38,907 nucleotides of DNA from Anaerolineae bacterium (lineage in GTDB: Bacteria > Chloroflexota > Anaerolineae > Aggregatilineales > Phototrophicaceae). The stretch covers positions 1 through 38,907 of the forward strand of contig JAUZRW010000149.1 in NCBI GenBank assembly GCA_030950085.1, in the 5' to 3' direction. This document shows positions 24,675 through 33,139 of the stretch, one piece after another. Position 1 is the stretch's first letter. Every line of letters starts with the position of its first letter. A program made the translations under genes and the position numbers. The notes below the pieces were generated by a model. That model was not told where the DNA came from, did no database searches, and saw only the letters and a program-made list of their open reading frames with translations.

Positions 24675-26840
24675 TTAATTGCATGTGGCAAAGGTTTCTG
24701 GCAGAATCAGCAAATTATCACGTTGTTCGCCGACTGTGACAGGCATCCGTAGAAAATTATCGCCCTCTTGCCGATACCAGCCAGCGCGAATTTCGTAGTC
24801 ACTACTTGAGAAATCGGGCGGAAAATCAACATCACGCCAATCATCAAAGCGCACATCAGGAAGCCATCGAGAAGTTGGATACCACCATAGTACACTGTCA
24901 GTTTGAGCTACAAAATCGCCATTATTATCAAATAGTTGAATCGTCAGCGTCCAATCATCAGCTATTTCTTGCAAAGGTGTCCAGATGAAACGGATACTAT
25001 CCTGCGAAATACAATAAAAATCAAGTTGAATCTTATCTTCAAAACGTGCGTTTATTGGCGTTGCCCGTCCGACGACTTGATAACGAGAATCAAGCAGTAC
25101 ACCCGCTTGGATTTCTAATACCGATTGACCATTCTCAAACAAAATGTCTTCTTCATCACCGGCATCTTGCCATTCCAGATTAAGCATAACGAGACGTGGC
25201 GCACGGATTTCGTCGGCTTCGCTCAATTGTAGATGAATTGGGACGCGATAGAGTTTGTCATCCGGTAATGTGTCGGTTGCTGCCATGCCCGGGTAAATTT
25301 CTACATGGTCGAGTCTTTCAACACGAACAGAGTCGATTGCTGTTATCAGTAGGGCAGGGTTCAGGGGATGATTGCCCCTAAAATAAATATCGACTGTGAG
25401 GTTATCACTCGGATTAAGGGGTTCTTGTGGGACATCAACAGCGACAATCTCTAACTCGCCACTTGACCATTCGACTAAAGTAGCCGATTCGGGAATCGTG
25501 GTGACTGCCTCAAGTGTTTGATAGGCTCTTGGCATAATGCGAAATGGCGCGAAGAGGGCTAACGCGCTTATCGGCAGAATCGCAAGCAGCGAGAATACGC
25601 CCAAACAACGCGTCCATCCGACAACAAAAAGTGGTGCAAAAGCCGCCAATGCTGGAAAGAGCAAGCGTCCATAAGAAATATCAACTGTACGTGTGCCATA
25701 GAACAGCATGCCTGTCACAACAAAAATGGCGAATCCCAAAATAACATCGCTTGCTTGAGGTTTACTGAATAAATGCCAGACAAAGCCAGCCATTGCACCA
25801 AGCGTAGCAAATAAGGCATAGGCATAAAACCAATCCGGTGCTAGGACAGGTTGATGCAGATAGCCAATCATCATCCAGAATGTTTGCCCGATACGGAGCA
25901 GTTCATCTTGGAAGGTTGCCCAAGTTAACGGAATTTCACGCCCCCAAATAGACGCTGTAGCCTCTAATGCCAGAGGGTCGCCATAGAGAGTCCAATTCCG
26001 CAGATACCACCAACTAGAAAGTAGGGCAAACGCGCCTATAGAAGCGGCTATGACCCTAAGTGCATCTGCCCAAGACCATTTTTTGTGCCAGATGCCCAAG
26101 AACAATGTAAAATAGACCACGCCAAATAAGGTAATGCCTGTGAGTTTTGTGAGGGCGATTCCTGCTAGAATCACACTGATGAGGAGTGAATTTCGCCCTG
26201 TGAGATTGCCATGCTGCCAAGTATTGATTGCCCAGAATATGCCGCCACTATAGAAAAAAATCACGAGTGCATCATTGGTCACACTGACATTAACGGCGAT
26301 GAATGTCGGGATTGAGGCGACCAATAACATCGACAGAATACCGATAGTCTCATCATCGAAAGCTGTTTTTGCTGTTAGATACACGAAAAGCAATGTTCCG
26401 CAGCCGATGACTACGTTGATGGCTCTCAAAAAATAAACGGCAAGTTGGGTGTCGCTTGTCGGCTCTGAGTAGCGATGCAGCCACTTATTGGCATTATCTT
26501 CTACTATATTTCGTAGAAAAATCAACTCATTCGGGCGCAGATAATCGGCAATATCAGCACGCTCTGACCATGAAATGACTGCGGCACTGAGCAAATAATA
26601 GAGGGGGGCATGATGCGCCTGATTATTCCAGCGCAATATCGGGTCAGATTGTTGCGCCATGTCTTCTCGACTCTGAATCACAGGCAATTGACCTGTTTCC
26701 AGAATCGTATGGATATAGATGAAATGCTCGGCTTCGTCGGATGCTTCAAAAATAGGAATGGCACGCGAATAGAGTGCTGCTAGTATAATGAAGCCTGTGA
26801 GTATGCCGATGATTGCAATCTGCGAACGATGCTGCCACAT
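24675..26840 (-). CDS. polytopic membrane protein, GT39/ArnT-like or DUF2142-like
   Basis: 721 residues from the ATG at 26840. The first helix (about 8-26) is followed by the extracytoplasmic loop FEASDEAEHF with Asp35/Glu36, the position of the catalytic acid in GT-C glycosyltransferases that use polyprenyl-phosphate sugars; QAHHAPLYYLLSA follows as in DUF2142/ArnT-like proteins. About 11-12 helices run to residue 440, then a soluble C-terminal region with two beta-sandwich-like segments (about 455-715). An in-frame TTG/ATG extension to 26981 is rejected because GGAG lies before 26840 and the extension runs through the hairpin repeat at 26875. Acceptor and donor are unknown. It is divergent from the M1 peptidase gene. 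Confidence 0.75.
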   Translation of the reverse strand: MWQHRSQIAIIGILTGFIILAALYSRAIPIFEASDEAEHFIYIHTILETGQLPVIQSREDMAQQSDPILRWNNQAHHAPLYYLLSAAVISWSERADIADYLRPNELIFLRNIVEDNANKWLHRYSEPTSDTQLAVYFLRAINVVIGCGTLLFVYLTAKTAFDDETIGILSMLLVASIPTFIAVNVSVTNDALVIFFYSGGIFWAINTWQHGNLTGRNSLLISVILAGIALTKLTGITLFGVVYFTLFLGIWHKKWSWADALRVIAASIGAFALLSSWWYLRNWTLYGDPLALEATASIWGREIPLTWATFQDELLRIGQTFWMMIGYLHQPVLAPDWFYAYALFATLGAMAGFVWHLFSKPQASDVILGFAIFVVTGMLFYGTRTVDISYGRLLFPALAAFAPLFVVGWTRCLGVFSLLAILPISALALFAPFRIMPRAYQTLEAVTTIPESATLVEWSSGELEIVAVDVPQEPLNPSDNLTVDIYFRGNHPLNPALLITAIDSVRVERLDHVEIYPGMAATDTLPDDKLYRVPIHLQLSEADEIRAPRLVMLNLEWQDAGDEEDILFENGQSVLEIQAGVLLDSRYQVVGRATPINARFEDKIQLDFYCISQDSIRFIWTPLQEIADDWTLTIQLFDNNGDFVAQTDSVLWWYPTSRWLPDVRFDDWRDVDFPPDFSSSDYEIRAGWYRQEGDNFLRMPVTVGEQRDNLLILPETFATCN

Positions 26841-26874
26841 TCTTATATATCTCCGGCGAAAATAGCGTTCAGGA

Positions 26875-26936
26875 GTAGGGGCGTACCCGCGTGTGCGCCC
26901 GTTGTGGTTATAGAAAACCACGCAGAGTCTCCCTAC
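26875..26936. repeat. composite GTAGGG...CCCTAC hairpin element
   Basis: Outer GTAGGG/CCCTAC arms enclose a GGGCGTACCCGCGTGTGCGCCC hairpin at 26879-26900 (imperfect; named in parts) and a perfect GTGGTT/AACCAC hairpin at 26904-26921. It is the longest member of the GTAGGGGC family here and lies in the divergent promoter region. Confidence 0.55.
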
Positions 26937-26966
26937 AGGAATCAAATGACTGTATTCTAGGGAAAA

Positions 26967-26995
26967 ATGGCACGATGGCATAGTCGGGATATAAT
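26967..26995 (+). promoter_or_regulatory. candidate sigma-70 promoter of the M1 peptidase gene
   Basis: ATGGCA (four of six matches to TTGACA), 17-base spacer, perfect TATAAT at 26990-26995, 27 bases before the ATG at 27023. The best promoter match seen in the window. Confidence 0.45.
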
Positions 26996-27022
26996 GCAGA
27001 AAATGATGAAAGGCAAGAATTA

Positions 27023-28387
27023 ATGTGGCTTAAAATTATTGGATTTTTTATTGTGCTATTTTCGACGCAGATGATTGCCCCATCGCATCCTGAACCCGGC
27101 GCAACGACAGCCGGAGACCGTTTATTCCCACATTTGGGTAACGGCGGCTATGATGTCCAACATTATTTGCTGGACTTAAGGTGGGATGATGATAGTGATG
27201 TATTATCTGGCACAGCAACACTCACGATAGAAGCGACACAAGATTTGAGTACCTTCACTTTAGATTTAGATGGCTTGGATGTCGAATCGGTTACAGTGAA
27301 TGATGATAATGCCGATTTTGTACATGACGGACGTAAATTAACAATTACATTACCACGCGCTATGGCTGAGGGTCAACTTTATACAGCAGCCGTGACCTAT
27401 GAGGGCATCCCACTTCCTGACTCTGATAGTGGCACAAGTTCGCCGCGAGGATGGAATCGTACCGAAAATGGGGTTTATGTCGTCAGCGAACCATCCGGCG
27501 CTGGCACATGGTTTCCCTCAAATGACCATCCTACTGATAAAGCGACTTATTCACTATGGATGACTGTTCCTGTCGGATATCAGGTTGCGGCGAGTGGTCT
27601 CCAGCAAGAGGTCATTGATAATGGCGATACGACAACCTTTGTATGGGAAGTGCGCGACTTGACAGCCACATATTTACTGACCGTCAATATCGGGGATTAT
27701 ATCCTTGTGGAAGGGCAGACAGCGCGTGGGTTGCCGCTTCGGAGTTATTTCCCGAATACGCCCTTGGGACAGCAACGGGCGCAACGCGATTATCAGCTAG
27801 AACTCATTATTGATACTTTTAGCGACATTTTTGGCGACTATCCTTTTGAGACATATGGCATCTTGCTGGAATCAAATTTCCCGAATGCGAATGAAATGCA
27901 GACATTGCCGATTTTCCATCCTAATTTCGTTGATGAACGGGTAATGGTGCATGAGGCATCGCATCAGTGGTTTGGCAATCATGTGACATTGGCAGACTGG
28001 TCTGATATCTGGCTCAACGAGGGCTTTGCCACTTATGCTGAATTTCTCTATGATGAGCGCGTCTATGGGGCGACGGAGTCGAACTTGTTCTCGCCGAGTG
28101 GCTATCGTTATGTCCGCACCTTGCCACCACCGAGTCCAACACCAGAAGCACTTTTCCCAGCAACAATTTATCATCGCGGCGGATGGACACTTCATGCTTT
28201 GCGGCTCAAAGTGGGCGACGCGCTATTTTTCAATATTTTGCAGACGTACTTCGCTCGTTTTGGTGGGTCTTATGCCAGCACAGATGATTTTATCGCTATT
28301 GCCGAAGAAATGAGTGGACAAGATTTACAGGTATTTTTCCAAGGGTGGTTGCGTGACCCTGTGCCACCAATTGTACCGGAACTTTAA
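27023..28387 (+). CDS. secreted short M1-family (gluzincin) metallopeptidase
   Basis: 454 residues with an N-terminal signal or anchor segment (about 4-18). An N-terminal beta-sandwich domain (YDVQHYLLDLRWDDDSDVLSGTATLTIEA, in parts, about 39-70) is followed by the thermolysin-like domain with HEASH (His310, Glu311, His314) and the third zinc ligand Glu333 in LNEGFATYAEF. The segment ANEMQTLPIF stands for the usual GAMEN exopeptidase motif and departs from it, which may alter N-terminus recognition. It stops after the catalytic domain and lacks the large helical C-terminal domain of PepN/ERAP. It probably trims peptides outside the cell. AAAGG is loosely placed before the ATG. The LLM gene follows after 32 bases. 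Confidence 0.87.
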   Translation: MWLKIIGFFIVLFSTQMIAPSHPEPGATTAGDRLFPHLGNGGYDVQHYLLDLRWDDDSDVLSGTATLTIEATQDLSTFTLDLDGLDVESVTVNDDNADFVHDGRKLTITLPRAMAEGQLYTAAVTYEGIPLPDSDSGTSSPRGWNRTENGVYVVSEPSGAGTWFPSNDHPTDKATYSLWMTVPVGYQVAASGLQQEVIDNGDTTTFVWEVRDLTATYLLTVNIGDYILVEGQTARGLPLRSYFPNTPLGQQRAQRDYQLELIIDTFSDIFGDYPFETYGILLESNFPNANEMQTLPIFHPNFVDERVMVHEASHQWFGNHVTLADWSDIWLNEGFATYAEFLYDERVYGATESNLFSPSGYRYVRTLPPPSPTPEALFPATIYHRGGWTLHALRLKVGDALFFNILQTYFARFGGSYASTDDFIAIAEEMSGQDLQVFFQGWLRDPVPPIVPEL

Positions 28388-28419
28388 TTGCGATAGATTA
28401 TTAAAAGGAGCAAAACTTG

Positions 28420-29280
28420 ATGAAAACAGGCGTTGTATTTCCACAAACAGAAATTGGTAGTGACCCACAGCAAGTTCGGGATTATATCCTTGCGGTGGAA
28501 GATATGGGCTTTGATTTTTTACTGGCTTATGACCATGTTATCGGTGCGAATCCTGATAGAGAGGGCAGTTGGAAGGGACCCTATACACATGAACACCAAT
28601 TCCACGAGATTCTGACACTTTTTGCCTATGGTGCGGCAATCACGAAAAATCTTGAATTTGTATCGGGCATTTTGATTTTGCCACAACGTTCGACAGCCCT
28701 TGTTGCCAAGCAAACGGCACAAATTGATATCTTGTCGGGCGGGCGTTTACGGCTAGGTGTCGCTGTGGGCTGGAATCAAGTCGAAATGGAAGCATTGGGC
28801 GAGCGTTTTAGTAATCGCGGTAAGCGGATTGAAGAACAGGTTGAAGTGCTGCGTTTATTGTGGACGAATGAACTTGTGACGTATGAGGGCAAGTATCATA
28901 AACTCGATAATGTGGGAATCAACCCGTTACCCGTTCAGCGCCCGATTCCAATTTGGTTTGGCGGTTATGCGGATGTTGTGCTGCGTCGGATGGCACGGAT
29001 AGGTGATGGTTGGATGCCCGGTGGTGGGTCGCTCGAAAAAGCGCAAGAAGAAGTCGATAAGGTTAAACGGTATCTGGCAGAAAATGGGCGTAATTATGAT
29101 GATTTTGGGGTCGATGTGCGTCTCAGTGTATCGCGGCAGCCGGAAAGTGAATGGGACAAGATTATCACAGCATGGCAAAATATGGGCGCAACGCATATCA
29201 GCATGAATACGATGGGGGCAGGCTATACGTCATTAGATGAACACCTTGCGACGTTGCGAAAATTCAAGCGCCATATTTAA
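28420..29280 (+). CDS. LLM-class (luciferase-like) oxidoreductase, probably F420-dependent
   Basis: 286-residue TIM-barrel flavin/F420 oxidoreductase. Visible: KTGVVFPQTEIG at the start, LEFVSGILILPQRSTALVAKQTAQIDILSGGRLRLGVAVGWN (in parts, about 79-120), FSNRGKRIEEQVEVLRLLW and RPIPIWFGGYADVVLRRMARIGDGWMPGG. This arrangement is that of the TIGR03619-type F420-dependent LLM group rather than bacterial luciferase. The ATG at 28420 is chosen over the TTG one codon earlier because AGGAG lies nine bases before it. It probably reduces or oxidises a small organic substrate; which one is not readable. Likely cotranscribed with the M1 peptidase gene. Confidence 0.87.
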   Translation: MKTGVVFPQTEIGSDPQQVRDYILAVEDMGFDFLLAYDHVIGANPDREGSWKGPYTHEHQFHEILTLFAYGAAITKNLEFVSGILILPQRSTALVAKQTAQIDILSGGRLRLGVAVGWNQVEMEALGERFSNRGKRIEEQVEVLRLLWTNELVTYEGKYHKLDNVGINPLPVQRPIPIWFGGYADVVLRRMARIGDGWMPGGGSLEKAQEEVDKVKRYLAENGRNYDDFGVDVRLSVSRQPESEWDKIITAWQNMGATHISMNTMGAGYTSLDEHLATLRKFKRHI

Positions 29281-29283
29281 CTT

Positions 29284-29310
29284 GAACTGTTACTGTTTAA
29301 GTAACAGTTC
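29284..29310. repeat. perfect 11-pair hairpin directly after the LLM gene
   Basis: GAACTGTTACT, five-base loop, AGTAACAGTTC. No T tract follows, so it is not a standard terminator. Its right arm continues as the GTAACAGTTCACCTATCCATGA sequence that is nearly repeated at 8209-8230, so it seems to be one end of a dispersed repeat (to about 29414). Confidence 0.55.
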
Positions 29311-29335
29311 ACCTATCCATGAGAAAATGCCTAAA

Positions 29336-29414
29336 AATTTACCACGAAGGCGCTCGGATAACACGAAAATAGGTTCAAAAAAGGCAAATTGTAGGGACTG
29401 GCTTCTGCCTGTCC
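29336..29414. repeat. purine-rich string followed by GTAGGGAC-type hairpin
   Basis: TTACCACGAAGGCGCTCGG and AACACGAAAATAGG resemble the other purine-rich strings; then GTAGGGACTGGCTTCTGCC and TGTCC form a stem GGAC-T-GGC / GCC-T-GTCC at 29395-29414. Same modular order (string then GTAGGG hairpin) as at 16921-17000. Confidence 0.45.
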
Positions 29415-29451
29415 GAAAAATCGCACGGATAGTTAAATAGATTGTTTGAGT

Positions 29452-29487
29452 AGGGGAGAGATAACTTCTCCCCTGTGTTATTTTTTT
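29452..29487 (+). terminator. rho-independent terminator
   Basis: AGGGGAGA, seven-base loop, TCTCCCCT, then GTGTTA and seven T. Perfect eight-pair stem on the plus strand; ends the peptidase-LLM unit and lies against the converging FG-GAP gene. Confidence 0.8.
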
Positions 29488-29489
29488 GT

Positions 29490-32165
29490 TTAGCCATCTA
29501 TAGTGAGTATCTGATTAGCCGCTACATTCTCGAATATTTGCTGTGAACCATCCGGTAGAGTGATTATGACGAGTGGGATAATCTCAGTATCACCTAACCC
29601 AATATGCAAACGAGGGTCTTCCGAAGCGAGATAGCTACTGCCGATAGCGACTTCACGGCGCAAGACTTGACCATTTGGCAAGGTCACTTCAGCCAGCAAA
29701 CCCGGTGTTGGGCTATCTGTAGCGATTTGTAACCAGTTGCCTTGGCGGACTTCGTTTCGCAACAAAAGCGCCTGCCCAGCAATGACATTGACCGCAAAGT
29801 CTAAATCACCGTCATTATCATAATCTGCAACAGCACTGCCACGCGCCATGTGTCTGCCCACTGCCTCAAATCCGACACGTTCTGTCCATTCCCGGAATTC
29901 TCCAGCATACCCTTCTGCCATGCGATTGCCGTAGAAGCGCATCAACTCGGCATCTGCGGCGACATCTCGTATTGGAACACGCCCATTGACGGTCAGCAAA
30001 TCGAGGTCTGTATCATGGTCAAAATCGGCAAAGGCAGTTCCCCATCCGGTCATATTATTGCCCAATCCCAACATGCCAATGCGATAGGTGCTATAGTAAA
30101 AATTGAGATAGCCCATTTCAGCACTTTGGTTGCGATAGATAGCATTGAGTTCGGTATCCCAATTGGTGACAATTAAATCAATTTGACCATCGCCTGTCCA
30201 ATCGCCGGCTGCCACGCCCATACCACTTTGTCTGTTATTGGCATCGGCGGTATCATAGGCATCAATAAACTCAAAGCCAATATCTGTATTAGTAGGCATA
30301 TTCTCGTAAAGACGATTCGGTTGACCATCATTGGCAATGTAGAGGTCAAGGTCGCCATCATTATCCAAGTCGCTAAATATTGCGCCCAGTGTCCGTTCGT
30401 CGATTATCATCCCAACGTCGCGGGTGACATCTCGGAAAGTGACTGTACCGCTTTCATCCGCACCCAAATTGAGATAGAGATGGTCAGGGATACCATCGTA
30501 ATCTTGTGGGAATGCGCCGATTGGATTGGGTACGGGGTTATTGAGGTCGATATAGCTGCCAATGAAAATATCGAGCCAGCCATCGCCGTTGACATCAGCA
30601 ATAGCAATCGCAGTGTTCCAATCCATTGCGTTGATGCCGGCCGTTGATGCGTCTTCATAGAATGTGCCGTCTCCCATATTCCAGAGCAGGGCATTCGCGC
30701 CTTCTGCTGTGACGACTAAATCTGTCCAACCATCATTATTCAAATCGGCTGCTGCACAACCATTGCCGCGCATTGATAGATTGCTTCCCGATTCCAGTGA
30801 CACATCAACAAACTGCCCACCGTTATTACGAAAAAGCTGATTCTGAGGGAGTCCGCCGTTTGCTTGCCAATAATCCACTTCATCATTGGCATAACTGTTA
30901 ACCAGATACAAATCGAGCCAACCATCATTGTCATAATCAATCCAGCAGAGACCACCACCCATTGCTGCTACGGGGTCGGGATAAAGACCTTCTTGGAATG
31001 CCCCTTGCTGAAATGTGATTCCGACTTCTTGAGTTACATCGACAAAGTAGAGCGTATCGGCAGCGATTTCAATATCAGGAAACGTGATATGCAGGATACG
31101 CCCACTGAAAATCTCGGTGATATAGAGGCTGCCATCCGCTAGGGGCAAGACAGCACCGGGGAAATTCAACCCATCAACAACTGTTTCTAGTGTGTCATCA
31201 TCTAACAGGCGGCTGATTTTGCCCGCATTCGCTTGATAGTCTGTGCCTGTAAAGCATGAGCCATCGGGAGCAAATTCCGCGAATTGCAGCACCCAAATAG
31301 TGCCATCTTCGGCAAGCGCAACATCAATCGGCATCGTCAAGTTATCAATAACCGTGCGCTGATTGCGATTCATATCAATTGCCACTAATTCGCCGCCCTG
31401 ACTCGGATAAGGACAGCCGCCGAAGAGTGTCACGTAAAATTCATCACCGACACGGGTAATGCCTGTTGGTACGGGGTCAATCGTGATATCTGCATTATCA
31501 GGATTGATGAGAGGGGCAAAACGATGAATAAAACGGGTTGTACCGTTAGCCATTTCAATAGCGACACCATTGCCACTAGCATCTGTCACAACAGGACTAT
31601 TATTTTCTGCAAATGTGATATCGAAGGGATTGATAACCGCTACATTGTTGAGACGTTCCATTGCCACGCCGAGTTCATCGGGCATAAATGGTGTTTCGGG
31701 CAAGATAAGCGCCTCTGAAACCGGTAATGTCCAGAGATGTTGGGCGTTAAAATTGCCAATGTAAATCGTCTCTCCATCGGGCGAAACGCCGACTAATGGC
31801 ACGCCGGACAAATCACCAGCATCGCGGCTACTTGCAAAGCCAGAAATTAAGCGACCTAGTTCACCATCCGTCGTCAGCATAGATACGCCAGCACTATCAT
31901 CATCATTGCCTGTGCCTTCTTCTGCAATGAGTAGATTGCCATTCGGTAGCAGCGCCATCCCGACAGGATTCTGTAAGCCTTCGACAAGCACGGTGATTTC
32001 AGCAGTGTTGTTGTCTTGTGCTGATAGCGTTATTGTCGGAAAAATAATTATGAGGCAAAGCATCAGCCAAAACACAGTCGAGGAGTAGCGATGTGCGCTC
32101 CCGTTAACTGCTAATGACGTATTTTCGTTTTTTGTCGTGTTCTTTGTATTTTTGTAGTTCATCAT
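29490..32165 (-). CDS. secreted beta-propeller and FG-GAP/VCBS repeat protein with C-terminal ASPIC/UnbV domain
   Basis: 891 residues. A charged 30-residue lead precedes a signal helix (about 31-50, ending TLSAQ). Residues about 58-370 look like a ScyD/ScyE- or SMP30-type propeller (VLVEGLQNPVGMALLPNGNLLIAEEG in parts, DGTIWVLQF, LADGSLYITEIFSGRILHI). Residues about 375-800 contain at least seven calcium-type DxDxDG loops, for example DYDNDGWLDLYLV, DLNNDGWTDLVV, DVNGDGWLDIFIG, DLDNDGDLDLYIAN and DYDNDGDLDFAVN. The last 80 residues (LPNGQVLRREVAIGSSYLAS, LHIGLGDT, ITLPDGSQQ) are an ASPIC/UnbV domain, as in CRTAC1-like proteins. Its ATG overlaps the upstream phosphodiesterase stop (ATGA), so translation is coupled. 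Function unknown; cell-surface binding is likely. Confidence 0.88.
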   Translation of the reverse strand: MMNYKNTKNTTKNENTSLAVNGSAHRYSSTVFWLMLCLIIIFPTITLSAQDNNTAEITVLVEGLQNPVGMALLPNGNLLIAEEGTGNDDDSAGVSMLTTDGELGRLISGFASSRDAGDLSGVPLVGVSPDGETIYIGNFNAQHLWTLPVSEALILPETPFMPDELGVAMERLNNVAVINPFDITFAENNSPVVTDASGNGVAIEMANGTTRFIHRFAPLINPDNADITIDPVPTGITRVGDEFYVTLFGGCPYPSQGGELVAIDMNRNQRTVIDNLTMPIDVALAEDGTIWVLQFAEFAPDGSCFTGTDYQANAGKISRLLDDDTLETVVDGLNFPGAVLPLADGSLYITEIFSGRILHITFPDIEIAADTLYFVDVTQEVGITFQQGAFQEGLYPDPVAAMGGGLCWIDYDNDGWLDLYLVNSYANDEVDYWQANGGLPQNQLFRNNGGQFVDVSLESGSNLSMRGNGCAAADLNNDGWTDLVVTAEGANALLWNMGDGTFYEDASTAGINAMDWNTAIAIADVNGDGWLDIFIGSYIDLNNPVPNPIGAFPQDYDGIPDHLYLNLGADESGTVTFRDVTRDVGMIIDERTLGAIFSDLDNDGDLDLYIANDGQPNRLYENMPTNTDIGFEFIDAYDTADANNRQSGMGVAAGDWTGDGQIDLIVTNWDTELNAIYRNQSAEMGYLNFYYSTYRIGMLGLGNNMTGWGTAFADFDHDTDLDLLTVNGRVPIRDVAADAELMRFYGNRMAEGYAGEFREWTERVGFEAVGRHMARGSAVADYDNDGDLDFAVNVIAGQALLLRNEVRQGNWLQIATDSPTPGLLAEVTLPNGQVLRREVAIGSSYLASEDPRLHIGLGDTEIIPLVIITLPDGSQQIFENVAANQILTIDG

Positions 32166-33139
32166 TCTTGACTATCCAAATTGAGTAGAATATCAGGTCT
32201 ATCAGTGATAATACCATCGACTCCCATGGCAATCAATTCGCGCATATCGTCGGCATCATTGACTGTCCATGGGATGACTTGTAAACCGAGTTCGTGTGCC
32301 TCATCAATTTGTGCCTGATTGATTTCTGTATAGCGTGGCGACCAGATAGAAGCCCCACGTTCGGCATAAACATCAAGGCGAGCGCGACCCCGATTAGTCA
32401 ACGCGGCAAGGGTAATATCAGGATTATAACGCGCAATTGCCCAAAGAACGCGATGGTCAAAACTTTGGATGACAACACGGTCTTCTAGTTCAAATTCTTC
32501 AACCAGTGCCAAGATTGCCAATTCAAATGCACCGATATTTTCACCGTCAAAGTCATCACCAATATTGGCTGGGCTATTCCCTGCGCGTTTGCTTTCTAAG
32601 TTAAAGCGGACTTGACGGGCGTTTTCACGTTGTTCTTCGGTCTTCAAATCCGATTCAGCATAGGCTTCAACAAGTTCAAAGAGTTCGCGCAGTGTCGGGA
32701 TATGATAAGTATCTCCTGCAATGGCTGTGCGGTCGTTGTTTTGCAAGGGGAACTGACTTGCGTTCTGATTCAAGTCACAGACGAAACCTTGCAAGTCTTC
32801 TAGCATGAGGTTACGAATACGCAAGGGGTTAGCAGTCGAAATCGAGCTACTAGGAGTTGGGATAACAACGGGACTATCTTCTGGGAGATAGCATAACTCG
32901 CGCCCAACAGCCGGATTATGCGAAATAACCACGACATCATCCGCCGTATAGTGCAAGTCCAATTCGAGGGTTGTGACACCCAAATCGAGGGCTGTCTCAA
33001 AGGATGGCAGCGTATTTTCCGGTTTTAAGCCGCGTGTGCCACGATGCCCCTGCACGTCAAAATTTTCAGGTAGCGTATCTTGTGCAAGAATAGGAAATAC
33101 GAGCAGCAAAAAGCAAAGTATCAATAGCAAACGTTTCAT
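32162..33139 (-). CDS. secreted glycerophosphodiester phosphodiesterase (GlpQ-like)
   Basis: 325 residues with a signal peptide (MKRLLLILCFLLLVFPILAQ, cleavage near residue 19-20), so it acts outside the membrane. It splits glycerophosphodiesters into glycerol-3-phosphate and an alcohol. Catalytic and metal-binding residues are visible: His32/Arg33 (GHRG), Glu41 (PENT), Glu59/Asp61 (LELDLH) and His74 (SHNP); later VIQSFDHRVLWAI, PWTVND and GVDGIITDRPD complete the GDPD barrel. It lies just downstream of the ugp-like importer, whose likely substrate is its product, though a terminator separates them. The FG-GAP gene overlaps its stop by four bases. Known E. coli parallels are GlpQ (periplasmic) and UgpQ (cytosolic, in the ugp operon). 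Confidence 0.9.
   Translation of the reverse strand: MKRLLLILCFLLLVFPILAQDTLPENFDVQGHRGTRGLKPENTLPSFETALDLGVTTLELDLHYTADDVVVISHNPAVGRELCYLPEDSPVVIPTPSSSISTANPLRIRNLMLEDLQGFVCDLNQNASQFPLQNNDRTAIAGDTYHIPTLRELFELVEAYAESDLKTEEQRENARQVRFNLESKRAGNSPANIGDDFDGENIGAFELAILALVEEFELEDRVVIQSFDHRVLWAIARYNPDITLAALTNRGRARLDVYAERGASIWSPRYTEINQAQIDEAHELGLQVIPWTVNDADDMRELIAMGVDGIITDRPDILLNLDSQE

Noticed and set aside
26841-26981. 47-codon N-terminal extension of the GT39/DUF2142-like protein
   Set aside because: It is read through a dispersed hairpin repeat; the ATG at 26840 directly precedes the first membrane helix and has GGAG upstream.
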